Notes: generated from the sequence alone by a model not told the origin. Shown: positions 10,361 through 19,403, counted from the stretch's first letter. The stretch: 64,000 nucleotides of DNA from Croceibacterium atlanticum (GCF_001008165.2 NZ_CP011452.2:2480001-2544000); one strand, 5' to 3'. Numbers and translations are program-made.

Positions 10361-11473
10361 ATGTATGCCGCGCGGATAGCACTTGCGCTTGCCGCCGTCC
10401 TTCTGGTCGCCGCCGTGGGGAAACCGGCGCCGGAAATCTATCGCCTGCCGGAATGGATGCCGCCTCCGCCCCGTTCGGATGGCAATCCGCCCTCTGCCGC
10501 AAAGATCGAACTGGGCCGGCACCTGTTCTATGATACGCGCCTGTCGCTGGACGGGTCCATGTCCTGCGACACTTGCCATGTGCAATCTCTGGCTTTCACC
10601 GATGGCCAGGCGGTCCATGCGGGCGTGCATGGCGATGATGGGGTCCGCAATGTCCCTTCATTGGCAAATCTGGCCTATATGCCGACGCTCAACTGGGGCA
10701 ATCCCGGCCTGCGCGAAGTGGAACGGCAGGTCCTTATCCCGCTCTTCGGAGACAATCCGGTGGAGATGGGGATGCAGGGCAAGGAGCGGGAACTCTTCGC
10801 CACCCTGTCCGCCGACCCTGTCTATCGCGAATTGGCGCAGCAAGCCTTCCCTGCATCGGGGGGAGAATGGGATATGGAGGTGCTGACCCGCAGCCTGGCT
10901 GCCTTTGTCAGCAATATCATCTCCTTCGACAGCCCTTATGACCGTTACAAGAGGCTGGGGGAGGAAGATGCCATATCCGCTGCGGCGAAGCGTGGCGAAG
11001 ATCTGTTTTTCAGCGAAAGGCTGGAATGTTCGCATTGCCATGGCGGCGCGAATTTTACCGACAATTTCCAGACTTCCATGATGCCCTTCCCGGAAACGGG
11101 CTTTCACAATACCGGCCTGTATAATCTGGACGGCAAGGGGGCCTATCCGAAAGCCAATCCCGGCGCGCGGGAAGTGACCGGGCGCGATGCGGATGAAGGC
11201 AAGTTCCGTTCCCCCTCATTACGCAATGTCGCCGTGACCGCACCCTATATGCATGACGGGTCGATCGCTACTCTGGAGGAAGTGATCCGCGATCATTATA
11301 CGATTGGCGGACGGGCGGCCGGCGGGCCGAATGGCGCCAGCCCGCTGCGCGATCCGTTGCTGACAGGCTTTACCATTTCGGACCGGGAAGTGGCTGACCT
11401 GGTAGCGTTTCTGGAAAGCCTGACCGATGAAGGGCTGCTGACCGATCCGGCCTATGCGCCGCCAGCCCACTGA
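10361..11473 (+). CDS. MbnH-like diheme cytochrome c peroxidase family protein
   Basis: Periplasmic diheme protein of the CcpA/MauG superfamily, 370 residues, matching the enzyme half of metallo-mystery pairs (MbnH type). Known MbnH oxidises a Trp of its MbnP partner to kynurenine. The N-terminus is a signal peptide. The two heme boxes are CDTCH (about residue 69) and CSHCH (about residue 227). Conserved family segments include LGRHLFYDTRLS, FRSPSLRNVAVTAPYMHDGS and the YTIGG region. It starts two bases after the mbnP-like stop, so the two are translated together. Its stop codon abuts the stop of the convergent fabI gene. An ordinary cytochrome c peroxidase is the alternative, but the partner gene argues against it. 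Confidence 0.88.
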   Translation: MYAARIALALAAVLLVAAVGKPAPEIYRLPEWMPPPPRSDGNPPSAAKIELGRHLFYDTRLSLDGSMSCDTCHVQSLAFTDGQAVHAGVHGDDGVRNVPSLANLAYMPTLNWGNPGLREVERQVLIPLFGDNPVEMGMQGKERELFATLSADPVYRELAQQAFPASGGEWDMEVLTRSLAAFVSNIISFDSPYDRYKRLGEEDAISAAAKRGEDLFFSERLECSHCHGGANFTDNFQTSMMPFPETGFHNTGLYNLDGKGAYPKANPGAREVTGRDADEGKFRSPSLRNVAVTAPYMHDGSIATLEEVIRDHYTIGGRAAGGPNGASPLRDPLLTGFTISDREVADLVAFLESLTDEGLLTDPAYAPPAH

Positions 11474-12247
11474 TCAGGCGATCAGATGCTGTCCTCCATC
11501 GACGGGGACGATGGTCCCGGTAATTCGCTTCGCCGCATCGCTGGCCAGGAAGGCGGCCAGCGCGCCGACATCATCGATCGAAACGAGCGAGCGTTCCGGC
11601 ACCGATTGCGATGCGCGTTCGATCAGTTCGTCAAACCGGCTGATGCCGCTGGCGGCCCGGGTCGCGATCGGGCCGGGGGAAATCGCATGGGCGCGGATGC
11701 CCTTCGGCCCCAGTTCCGCCGCGACATAGCGTGTCGCGCTTTCCAGCGCAGCCTTTACCGGGCCCATCAGATTGTAATGTTCGACCACCCGTTCCGACCC
11801 GTAAAAGGTGACACACAGCAATGTGCCGCCTTGCGTCATCAACGGTTCGGCCAGCTTCGCCATGCGCAGGAAGCTGTGGCAGGACACATCCATCGCAATC
11901 GCGAAACCTTCGGCCGAACTGTCCACCACGCGGCCATGCAAATCCTCCCGCGGGGCGAAGGCGATGGAATGGAGCAGGAAATCCAGCCGCCCCCATTCCT
12001 GCCGGATCTGCGCGAACAGGGATTCCAGCTGCCCCGGTTCTCGAACATCGCAGGGCGCAAGAATTTCCACCCCCAGTTCCTGCGCCACCGGTTCCACAAA
12101 GGGACGGGCCTTTTCGTTCAGATAGGTTGCCGCCAGGCTGGCACCGCATTGGCGGAATGCCCTTGCGCAGCCGGTCGCGATCGAATGATCGTTGGCAATG
12201 CCGACGACCAGGCCCTTCTTGCCGGAAAGATCGACCAGCGGCTTCAT
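11474..12247 (-). CDS. fabI: Enoyl-[acyl-carrier-protein] reductase family protein
   Basis: NADH-dependent reduction of trans-2-enoyl-ACP in fatty acid elongation, or a relative of that enzyme; 257 residues. It has the FabI-style nucleotide-binding start KKGLVVGIANDHSIA (instead of the TGxxxGIG of other SDRs), the two tyrosines of the active site (CVTFYGSER and EHYNLMG) and the catalytic lysine in GPVKAALES, followed by SPGPIATRAASGI. It overlaps ackA by four bases (ATGA), so it ends a coupled maoC-pta/ackA/fabI cluster. In alphaproteobacteria this clustered FabI is often a second copy, so it need not be the essential housekeeping reductase. Confidence 0.88.
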   Translation of the reverse strand: MKPLVDLSGKKGLVVGIANDHSIATGCARAFRQCGASLAATYLNEKARPFVEPVAQELGVEILAPCDVREPGQLESLFAQIRQEWGRLDFLLHSIAFAPREDLHGRVVDSSAEGFAIAMDVSCHSFLRMAKLAEPLMTQGGTLLCVTFYGSERVVEHYNLMGPVKAALESATRYVAAELGPKGIRAHAISPGPIATRAASGISRFDELIERASQSVPERSLVSIDDVGALAAFLASDAAKRITGTIVPVDGGQHLIA

Positions 12248-13440
12248 GCGACGGAACGCTGTGCCTGATAGACCGAATGGGTGTGGAGTGCGATCATCCG
12301 CTCCTCGTCCGTGGCGATCACGCGCAGTTTGACGCGGCTATGCGGCGCGCTGATGACCGGGGCGTTGGCCTGGTTCGCCTCTTCATCCAGCAGCAGCCCG
12401 GCCCAGCCAAGTCTTTCGCAAATCGCCTTGCGGATCAACGGGTCATTCTCCCCGATACCGGCGGTGAAGACCATCCCGTCGAGGCCCTGCAATGCGGACA
12501 TCAGCGCAGCTGCATGGCGCGCCGCGCGCCACACGAACAGGTCGATCGCTTCCCGTGCGCGCGGATCTGCGCTGTCATGCAGGGCGCGCATGTCGCTGGA
12601 AATGCCCGAAACGCCCAGCAGGCCGGATTGCTTGTAGAGCAGCGTTTCCACTTGCTGCGCGGTCAGCCCTTCCTGCAATTGCAGATGGATCACGACGCCG
12701 GGATCCAGAGAGCCCGTGCGCGTGCCCATCATCAGCCCGTCCAGGGCAGTGAAACCCATGGTCGTATCCACACTGCGGCCGCCATCCATTGCACACATGC
12801 TGGCGCCATTGCCCAGATGGGCCGCGATCACCTTGCCCTGCGCCAGTTCGGGATCGAGATGGCGCAACTGGCGGGCGATATATTCGTAGGACAGGCCGTG
12901 AAATCCATAACGGCGGAAGCCGCGCTGGCTCAGTTCCCGCGGCAGGGCCATGGCCGATGCGACGGCCGGCATGGCATGGTGAAAGGCCGTGTCGAAACAG
13001 GCGACCTGCAACATGCCGGGTGAATGGCGCGCGATTTCCCTGATGGCGGCCAGATTATGCGGTTGGTGCAGCGGCGCCAGGGAACAGAAACTTTCCAGTT
13101 CCGCCAGCACGTGGGCATCTATCGGCAAGGGCTGCCAGAATTCGCGCCCGCCATGGACCACGCGGTGTCCGGCGGCGACGATGTCATATTCATCAAGGTG
13201 ATTGTCAGACCAAGCGAAGATCGCGCGCAGCAATTCTTCATGGCCGAGATGCGCGCCGTTTTCCCAATGCCGCTGTTCCAGCACATTGCCTTCATCGTCC
13301 CGGATCAACAGGCGCGGATCGGTGCCGATCCCTTCCAGCTTGCCCCCGGCGGCATGGCGGGGGCCATCTTCGGCCAGGGTGAACAGGCCGAACTTTATGC
13401 TCGAAGACCCGGAATTGATGCAGATGATCGCCTTGCTCAT
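12244..13440 (-). CDS. ackA: Acetate kinase / acetate-propionate family kinase
   Basis: Interconverts acetyl phosphate + ADP and acetate + ATP. 398 residues with the N-terminal phosphate-binding start ICINSGSSSIKFGLF, HRVVHGGREF, the active-site region DTAFHHAMP, YGFHGLSYEYIA, HLGNGASMCAM, MMGTRTGSLDPG and FTAGIGEND. ATG 13440 overlaps the upstream gene's stop by four bases, and its own stop overlaps fabI by four. The three genes therefore form a translationally coupled unit. Because the partner phosphotransacylase is a MaoC fusion, the acyl phosphate used might not be acetyl phosphate. Confidence 0.93.
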   Translation of the reverse strand: MSKAIICINSGSSSIKFGLFTLAEDGPRHAAGGKLEGIGTDPRLLIRDDEGNVLEQRHWENGAHLGHEELLRAIFAWSDNHLDEYDIVAAGHRVVHGGREFWQPLPIDAHVLAELESFCSLAPLHQPHNLAAIREIARHSPGMLQVACFDTAFHHAMPAVASAMALPRELSQRGFRRYGFHGLSYEYIARQLRHLDPELAQGKVIAAHLGNGASMCAMDGGRSVDTTMGFTALDGLMMGTRTGSLDPGVVIHLQLQEGLTAQQVETLLYKQSGLLGVSGISSDMRALHDSADPRAREAIDLFVWRAARHAAALMSALQGLDGMVFTAGIGENDPLIRKAICERLGWAGLLLDEEANQANAPVISAPHSRVKLRVIATDEERMIALHTHSVYQAQRSVA

Positions 13441-14891
13441 GCGGGTTCCGCGGGCAGGCCGGGCGCGGCCTTGGTCCCGGCATGGGCCAGCAGGGTGGCC
13501 ACGGCGCAGGATGCAATGCGCGTGCGCAAGCTGTCGGCCCGGCTGGTCAGGATGATCGGAACGCGCGCACCCAGCACGATGCCCGCCGCATCCGCCCCGC
13601 CAAGGAAAGTCAGTTGCTTGGCTATCATATTGCCGGATTCCAGGTTGGGCACGATGAGGATTTCCGCCTTGCCCGCCACATCCGACACGATGCCCTTGTC
13701 CTTCGCGGCCGCCGTGCTGATCGCATTGTCGAAAGCGAGCGGGCCATCCAGCAATGCGCCGGTGATCTGCCCGCGATCGGCCATCTTGCACAGGGCCGCG
13801 GCGTCCAGCGTGGAAGGAATGGCGGGATTGACGGTTTCGACTGCGGAAAGGATCGCCACGCGCGGCTGTTCGATGCCGATCACATGCGCCAGATCCACCG
13901 CATTGCGGATGATATCGGCCTTTTCTTCCAGGGTCGGGGCGATGTTGATTGCCGCATCGGTGATCAGCAGGGGGGTGGGGTGGCCGGGCACATCCATCAG
14001 ATAGACATGGCTGATCCGCCTTTCGGTCCGCAGGCCGGTTTCGCGGCGCACCACCGCGCCCATCAGTTCATCGGTATGGAGCGAACCCTTCATCAGCAAT
14101 TGCGCCTCGCCCCGGCGGACAAGATCGACGCAGGCCGCCGCAGCCGCATGGCTGTGCGGGGCATGTTCGATGCGGAAGGAGGATATATCCGCGCCTGCTT
14201 CCTCGGCAGCGGCGCGGATGCGCGATTCGGGGCCGACCAGGATCGGTTCGATCAGCCCGGCTTCCACGGCTTCGCAGGCTGCCATTATCGCGGCGGGGCT
14301 GCATGGATGGGCAATGGCCGTCGGCACTTTTTCGCGGCCCGATGTCGCTTCGATCAGGCGTTTATAGCCGCTGTGATCATACAGCCGGACATCGGGCAGG
14401 GCCGTGCGCGGCCGGCGGACCTTTTCGGTCGGCGCTTTCACCGTCGCCTCGCCGGAAATGACCACCTCGCCATTCTGATTGGTGCATTGGCAGTCCAGCG
14501 TCAGCACGTGATGTTCCGCACGCTTCCCCGTCACGGTCACGCTTGCCGTGATCGTGTCGCCCAGAAGCACCGGATGCTTGAAGCGCAGGTCCTGGCCGAG
14601 ATAGATCGTGCCCGGTCCCGGCAGTTCGGTCCCCAGCACCGCCGAGATCAGCCCGCCGCCCCACAGCCCATGCGCGATGACGCGGTGGAACATGTCCGTC
14701 GCGGCATAGTCCGGGTCCAGATGGGCCGGGTTCACATCGCCGGAGGCCAGGGCGAAAAGCTGGATATCCCGCTGGCTCAATGTGTGGGAGAGGCTGGCCG
14801 TATCGCCGACTTCGATTTCGTCGAAAGTGCGGTTCTCGATCATTTCCGGTTCCGTCACCGGCGCCTCCATCCATTTCATCGCCCGGATCAT
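13437..14891 (-). CDS. Bifunctional MaoC-like (enoyl-CoA hydratase) / phosphate acetyltransferase
   Basis: Two-domain protein of 484 residues. Residues ~20-150 are a hot-dog MaoC-like domain (FALASGDVNPAHLDPDYA contains the hydratase Asp/His pair). Residues ~180-480 are a phosphate acetyl/butyryltransferase domain (AIAHPCSPAAIMAA, MKGSLHTDELMGA, SDVAGKAEILIVPNLESGN). It would pass acyl groups between CoA and phosphate for the kinase encoded next. The first ATG (14891) lacks a clear Shine-Dalgarno sequence; start codons 4, 7 and 16 residues later are possible. It lies 34 bases behind panC and overlaps ackA by four bases. A pta-ackA-fabI operon responding to phosphate starvation is known from Sinorhizobium. 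Confidence 0.88.
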   Translation of the reverse strand: MIRAMKWMEAPVTEPEMIENRTFDEIEVGDTASLSHTLSQRDIQLFALASGDVNPAHLDPDYAATDMFHRVIAHGLWGGGLISAVLGTELPGPGTIYLGQDLRFKHPVLLGDTITASVTVTGKRAEHHVLTLDCQCTNQNGEVVISGEATVKAPTEKVRRPRTALPDVRLYDHSGYKRLIEATSGREKVPTAIAHPCSPAAIMAACEAVEAGLIEPILVGPESRIRAAAEEAGADISSFRIEHAPHSHAAAAACVDLVRRGEAQLLMKGSLHTDELMGAVVRRETGLRTERRISHVYLMDVPGHPTPLLITDAAINIAPTLEEKADIIRNAVDLAHVIGIEQPRVAILSAVETVNPAIPSTLDAAALCKMADRGQITGALLDGPLAFDNAISTAAAKDKGIVSDVAGKAEILIVPNLESGNMIAKQLTFLGGADAAGIVLGARVPIILTSRADSLRTRIASCAVATLLAHAGTKAAPGLPAEPA

Positions 14892-14925
14892 TAGAGCGGT
14901 TTGGCCGGGCCTGCGCTACGGGAAA

Positions 14926-15786
14926 TCATGATGCAGGCCCAACCGGCATGTTGTCGATCAGCCTGGTGCTTCCGATTCGCGCCGCCACCAGCAGCCGCGC
15001 CGGTCTATCGGAGAGGGAATCCAGCGGTTCCAGCGTGGCGGCATCGGCCAGTTGCGCATAATCCACGCTGGCAAAACCCCCTGCAATCAGTTCTGCCTGC
15101 AGGCTGTCGAGCGCCCGGCCCACCGCATCGCCCGCCTCTATCGCCGCAATGGCGGCGCGCATGGCACTGGGCAGGGCGGCCGCATTGCGGCGCTGTTCGG
15201 CGGAGAGATAGGCGTTGCGGCTGCTCATGGCGAGGCCATCCCTCTCGCGCACGATGGGCACGCCGATGATGGAATCCGGATGGGGCAGGGTGAAATCGAG
15301 GTCGCGCGCCATGCGGCGGATCACGGCCAGTTGCTGCCAGTCCTTCTCGCCGAAAAAGGCGATGTCCGGCCGCACCTGGTTGAACAATTTGGCGACGACG
15401 GTGGCGACACCGTCGAAATGGCCCGGGCGGGATGCGCCGCAGAACCCTTCGCTGACGCCGGAAACGGAAATGCTGGTGGCAAAGCCATCGGGATAGACTT
15501 CCTCCACCGGCGGCGCCCATAACAGCGCCACCCCTTCGGCCTCCAGCGCGCGCTGGTCTTCCGCCAATTGCCGCGGATAGGCGTCCAGATCCTCGTTCGG
15601 GCCGAATTGCGTCGGGTTCACAAAGATCGAGACGACAACGCTTGCTGCCCTTTCCCGCGCCGTGCGGACAAGGGTGAGATGGCCTTCATGCAGGGCGCCC
15701 ATGGTCGGCACGAGGGCCACCGGCCCGGTTTCGCGCAACCGGCTGACCGTTTCGCGCAGGTCCGCGAGTCTGGTGATGGTTTCCAT
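14926..15786 (-). CDS. panC: Pantothenate synthetase
   Basis: ATP-dependent condensation of D-pantoate and beta-alanine, the last step to pantothenate (CoA precursor). 286 residues, normal length. Motifs: PTMGALHEGHLTL (ATP-binding HxGH-like site), VSIFVNPTQFGPNEDL, FGEKDWQQLAVIRRM, and VPIVRERDGLAMSSRN (KMSKS-like loop). It lies 75 bases downstream of the csgG-like gene and 34 bases upstream of the maoC-pta gene. A five-gene minus-strand transcription unit is therefore plausible. Confidence 0.96.
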   Translation of the reverse strand: METITRLADLRETVSRLRETGPVALVPTMGALHEGHLTLVRTARERAASVVVSIFVNPTQFGPNEDLDAYPRQLAEDQRALEAEGVALLWAPPVEEVYPDGFATSISVSGVSEGFCGASRPGHFDGVATVVAKLFNQVRPDIAFFGEKDWQQLAVIRRMARDLDFTLPHPDSIIGVPIVRERDGLAMSSRNAYLSAEQRRNAAALPSAMRAAIAAIEAGDAVGRALDSLQAELIAGGFASVDYAQLADAATLEPLDSLSDRPARLLVAARIGSTRLIDNMPVGPAS

Positions 15787-15861
15787 GGCTGCGCTCTCGC
15801 GCGGAGCGGGGCCGAAGGCAAGAGCCGCCGGCCCCGCAGGGCGCGTGCGAAAGGGCGCCTG

Positions 15862-16638
15862 TCAGCGTGCTTCGGGGGCGGCCCCGGCCGCATCCTCGGG
15901 CAAGCCGCCCAGTTCATAGACCAGCTTCTTGTAGGCATCGAGATAGGCCAGCACGATGATCTGCCCGATCTCCGTATTCTGATAGCCGCTGGCCCCGGCG
16001 CCGCCCCAGCCGCCGCCACCCCAGAGCGATCCGCGCGCGCTCCAGCCGATGTCGGATTTGCGGGCATAGCCTTCCGCCAGCGCTTCTTCGACAGTGGTCC
16101 GGGCGTTGACGACGGACAGGATCACGTTCGCTTCGCCCTTCTTCACGTTCAACCCGCCGGCGAGACGACCGGCCCGGCCGCCCAGCAGCCCGCCGATACC
16201 GCCCAGTGCGGCACCCAGCCCGCCGCCGCCGGAATTGCGATTGGCGCTGACGATGTCAGGTTCGATGAAATAATCGGCAGTGCGGACCTGCCCCCCGCCG
16301 ACATTGGAACCATCCTGCAATTCGCCCTGTTCCGCCAGCGCGCGTTCCATGGCCCGGCTGCCCAGAGACCGGCCGCGATTGACCAGGCTGAAACAGCCCG
16401 AACGCTGCACGAACAACCGCAGGATCGCTTCGGGACTGCCGAGATTATATTCGCGCCACCATTTGTTGTCGGGTTCAACGATGGCAATCGTGCCCAGATT
16501 GCGCGTGCATTGCGGAATTTCCGCCTGGCCTTCTTCCTGCTGTTGCCGCCCGGAAGATCTGTCTTGCGCCTGGGCCGGCGCTGCAACCATCCCGAACGCC
16601 AGAGTCATGGCCGCGGCGTATTGTTTGAGATTTGTCAT
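15862..16638 (-). CDS. CsgG/HfaB-like exported protein
   Basis: Secreted protein of 258 residues with a signal peptide ending in AQA. The fold resembles the CsgG/HfaB family (curli or holdfast secretion channel and related lipoproteins): LGTIAIVEP at the N-terminus, an FVQRSGCFSLVNRG segment, RTADYFIEPDI, and a VNVKKGEANVILSVVNARTTVEEALAEG stretch broken here by a Gly-rich insert (residues ~145-175). No lipobox cysteine is visible and no other curli genes are nearby. A role in envelope polysaccharide or stress-related secretion is only a guess. Start ATG 16638 is set by the signal peptide; longer frames upstream read into the mipZ control region. Confidence 0.72.
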   Translation of the reverse strand: MTNLKQYAAAMTLAFGMVAAPAQAQDRSSGRQQQEEGQAEIPQCTRNLGTIAIVEPDNKWWREYNLGSPEAILRLFVQRSGCFSLVNRGRSLGSRAMERALAEQGELQDGSNVGGGQVRTADYFIEPDIVSANRNSGGGGLGAALGGIGGLLGGRAGRLAGGLNVKKGEANVILSVVNARTTVEEALAEGYARKSDIGWSARGSLWGGGGWGGAGASGYQNTEIGQIIVLAYLDAYKKLVYELGGLPEDAAGAAPEAR

Positions 16639-16822
16639 GATGGGTCGTCCCCCGATCTGAAAGTGGCCGTCACGTCTCTTGCGGACGAGGTGCGGCCTGG
16701 TCAGCGACCCGGAAACCGGAGAATAACCCGTGGCTGAAATCAGGCCAAGGCTTTCGCTCCGCGTGGCGCTTGGATACAAGCCAGGTCATTCTAGAAACCA
16801 GCGAAGAAAGCTCAATCCTTCC

Positions 16823-17635
16823 GTGTCCTTGTCCTCCGCAGCCCCGCACCGTGTCGTTTTCGCCAATGAGAAGGGCGGAACCGGCAAATCGACCACGGCC
16901 GTGCATGTCGCAGTGGCTCTGGCCTATCAGGGCGCGAAGGTGGCGGCGATCGACCTCGATCCGCGGCAGAGGACATTGTACCGCTATCTGGAAAATCGCA
17001 GCGAAACGGAACAGAGGCGCGGCATCGAAATGCCGGGCGCACGCTTTGCGGTGTTTGAAGGCGGGAACGAGGAAGAGCTGGAAGAACGCGCCGCCGAACT
17101 GGGCGAGGGTGTGGATTTCCTGATTTTCGATACACCCGGCCGTGACGATCCGCTGGCGCGCTATGTCGCGACACAGGCGGATACGCTGGTCACGCCGATG
17201 AATGACAGCTTCGTCGATTTCGACCTGATCGGGCAAGTGGACGCAGAAAGCTTCAAGGTCCGCCGGCTCAGCTTCTATGCCGAACTGATCTGGGAAGCGC
17301 GCAAGAGCCGTGCGCTGAAACAGATCAAGGAACAAAGGCGCGAAATGGATTGGGTGGTCGTGCGCAACCGCGTTCAGCGGCTGGATGCGCGCAACCAGAA
17401 GCGTGTTGACCAGGCGCTGTCGGAACTTTCCCGCCGCGTCGGTTTCCGCGTGTCCCCCGGCCTTTCCGAACGCGTGATCTATCGCGAATTGTTCCCCTCC
17501 GGCCTGACGCTGCTCGATCGCGGACAATTGGGCGAACTGGGCACCAGCCATCTGGTCGCGCGGCAGGAATTGCGGGCGCTGGTGGCCAATCTCAACCTGC
17601 CCAAGGCGGCCAGGCAGGCAAGCGAAGCGGCCTGA
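16823..17635 (+). CDS. mipZ: Division-plane positioning ATPase MipZ
   Basis: ParA/MinD-type ATPase that, in alphaproteobacteria, forms a gradient from the poles and blocks FtsZ assembly except at midcell. 270 residues from GTG 16823. Signatures are the deviant Walker A NEKGGTGKSTTAVHVA, IDLDPRQRTLYRYLENR, VTPMNDSFVDFDLIG, MDWVVVRNRV and VIYRELFPSGLTLLD, all diagnostic of MipZ rather than ordinary ParA. An upstream GTG at 16730 has the better Shine-Dalgarno sequence (GGAG eight bases away) but would add 31 basic residues not typical of the family. A J-domain gene follows after four bases. It is divergent from the csgG-like operon. Confidence 0.93.
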   Translation: MSLSSAAPHRVVFANEKGGTGKSTTAVHVAVALAYQGAKVAAIDLDPRQRTLYRYLENRSETEQRRGIEMPGARFAVFEGGNEEELEERAAELGEGVDFLIFDTPGRDDPLARYVATQADTLVTPMNDSFVDFDLIGQVDAESFKVRRLSFYAELIWEARKSRALKQIKEQRREMDWVVVRNRVQRLDARNQKRVDQALSELSRRVGFRVSPGLSERVIYRELFPSGLTLLDRGQLGELGTSHLVARQELRALVANLNLPKAARQASEAA

Positions 17636-17639
17636 TCCG

Positions 17640-17927
17640 ATGGGCAAGCTGCTGATCATCGCGGCGATCGCAGTCATATGCTGGAAGATGTTTACTGGCC
17701 GCTGGCCGTGGCAGCCCAGAATTTCCGCGCGCCAGCAGGCGGTGTTCAATGCGCGCCGATTGCTGGGAGTCGAAACCGCCGCCAGCCGGCAGGAAATTCT
17801 CACCGCGCACAAACGCCTTGTGGCGATGGTCCACCCCGATCGCGGCGGAAGCAGTGCCCAGGTCCATGAAGCGAATGCTGCACGCGACCTGCTGCTGGAT
17901 CAATTGCCACACGACACTGTTACTTAA
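17640..17927 (+). CDS. Membrane-anchored J-domain (DnaJ-like) protein
   Basis: Small co-chaperone of 95 residues: one N-terminal hydrophobic helix (LLIIAAIAVICWKMF), a short basic linker, then a compact J domain (about residues 37-90) with the HPD tripeptide in VAMVHPDRGGSS that stimulates DnaK-type ATPases. The layout resembles mitochondrial Tim14/Pam18, which descends from such alphaproteobacterial proteins. It starts four bases after the mipZ stop and is probably co-transcribed. The client is unknown; proximity to mipZ suggests, but does not prove, a link to envelope or division. Confidence 0.85.
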   Translation: MGKLLIIAAIAVICWKMFTGRWPWQPRISARQQAVFNARRLLGVETAASRQEILTAHKRLVAMVHPDRGGSSAQVHEANAARDLLLDQLPHDTVT

Positions 17928-17999
17928 GGTATTAACCGGGCTACAAGCGGGTCGCAATTCAACGAACAAGCCCTTGTTATCCATTGATCAGGAGCCTGC

Positions 18000-19403
18000 A
18001 TGTCCCACCAGTTCGATTCCACTGTCCTGCGTGAATACGATATTCGCGGCATTATCGGCGAAACGCTTGGCGCCGACGATGCCCGCGCCATCGGCCGCAG
18101 TTTCGGGACTCTTCTGCGCCGGGCGGGCGGCAAGCTGGTGGCAGTCGGTTATGACGGGCGCGTAAGCTCCCCGATGCTGGAACACGCGCTGGTGGAAGGT
18201 TTGACGGCCAGTGGCTGCGATGTGCGCCGGATCGGCATGGGCCCTACGCCGATGCTGTATTACGCGGAAGCTTCAGCGGAAGAGGTCGATGGCGGAATAC
18301 AGATAACCGGCAGCCATAATCCCGCCAATTACAATGGCTTCAAGATGGTATTTCAGGGTCGGCCGTTTTTCGGCAAGGACATCCTGACCATCGGGGAAAT
18401 GGCCGCGAAGGGCGATTGGGATGACGGGACCGGCTCTGTCGAGCAGGTCGATGTCATGGACGCCTATATCGATCGGATGCTGGAAGGGCTGGCCGGGATC
18501 GCCCCTGAAAAGCTCGCTTCGCTCAAGGTCGGCTGGGACGCGGGGAATGGCGCCGCCGGGCCCGCGCTCGAACGGCTGGCCGCCCGCCTGCCCGGCGAGC
18601 ATCATCTCCTCTATACCGAGGTGGATGGAAGTTTTCCGAACCATCATCCCGATCCCACTGTTCCGGAAAATCTTGAAGATTTGATCAAGCTTGTCGCGGA
18701 CAAGAAGCTCGATTTCGGTATCGCTTTCGATGGAGACGGGGACCGGATCGGTGCGATCGACGGTGAAGGCCGCGTGATCTGGGGCGATCAATTGCTGATG
18801 ATCTATGCCGAAGACCTGCTGACGCGGCAGAGCGGCGCGACGATTATCGCCGATGTGAAGGCCAGCCGCGCCCTGTATGATCGCGTGGCGGAACTGGGCG
18901 GCAAGCCCTTGATGTGGAAGACCGGCCACAGCCTGATAAAGTCCAAAATGAAGGAAACAGGTTCGCCGCTGGCCGGCGAAATGAGCGGCCATGTCTTTTT
19001 TGCCGATGAATATTACGGCTATGACGATGCGCTTTATGCCGGTGTACGCCTGATCGCGGCCTCCGCGCGGCTGGGCAAGACAGTCACCCAATTGCGCAGC
19101 GCGATGCCGGAAATGGTCAATACGCCGGAAATGCGCTTCCAGGTCGATGAAAGCCGCAAATTCGCCGCCATCGATGAAGTGAAGGAACGGCTGAAGGACA
19201 GCCCCTCCGACGTGAACGATACGGATGGCGTGCGTGTCACCAATGACGATGGCTGGTGGCTGCTGCGTGCGTCTAACACGCAGGATGTGCTGGTGGCCCG
19301 TGCGGAAAGCTTCACGGAAGAAGGGCTTGCCCGGCTGATGGCGCAGATCGATGAACAGCTGGCCCTGTCCGGCCTGAAGCGCGGGCCCCAGGCCGGACAT
19401 TGA
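18000..19403 (+). CDS. Phosphomannomutase / phosphoglucomutase
   Basis: Alpha-D-phosphohexomutase of 467 residues converting mannose-6-P or glucose-6-P to the 1-phosphate for nucleotide-sugar and envelope polysaccharide synthesis. Features: REYDIRGIIGETL at the N-terminus, the catalytic phosphoserine loop ITGSHNPANYNGFK (near residue 104), the Mg-binding DGDGDRIGAID loop, the sugar-binding GEMSGHVFFAD, and a C-terminal phosphate-binding LLRASNTQDVLVARAES. Substrate preference (AlgC-like dual or ManB) cannot be told apart here. AGGAGCCTGC precedes ATG 18000. Confidence 0.92.
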   Translation: MSHQFDSTVLREYDIRGIIGETLGADDARAIGRSFGTLLRRAGGKLVAVGYDGRVSSPMLEHALVEGLTASGCDVRRIGMGPTPMLYYAEASAEEVDGGIQITGSHNPANYNGFKMVFQGRPFFGKDILTIGEMAAKGDWDDGTGSVEQVDVMDAYIDRMLEGLAGIAPEKLASLKVGWDAGNGAAGPALERLAARLPGEHHLLYTEVDGSFPNHHPDPTVPENLEDLIKLVADKKLDFGIAFDGDGDRIGAIDGEGRVIWGDQLLMIYAEDLLTRQSGATIIADVKASRALYDRVAELGGKPLMWKTGHSLIKSKMKETGSPLAGEMSGHVFFADEYYGYDDALYAGVRLIAASARLGKTVTQLRSAMPEMVNTPEMRFQVDESRKFAAIDEVKERLKDSPSDVNDTDGVRVTNDDGWWLLRASNTQDVLVARAESFTEEGLARLMAQIDEQLALSGLKRGPQAGH

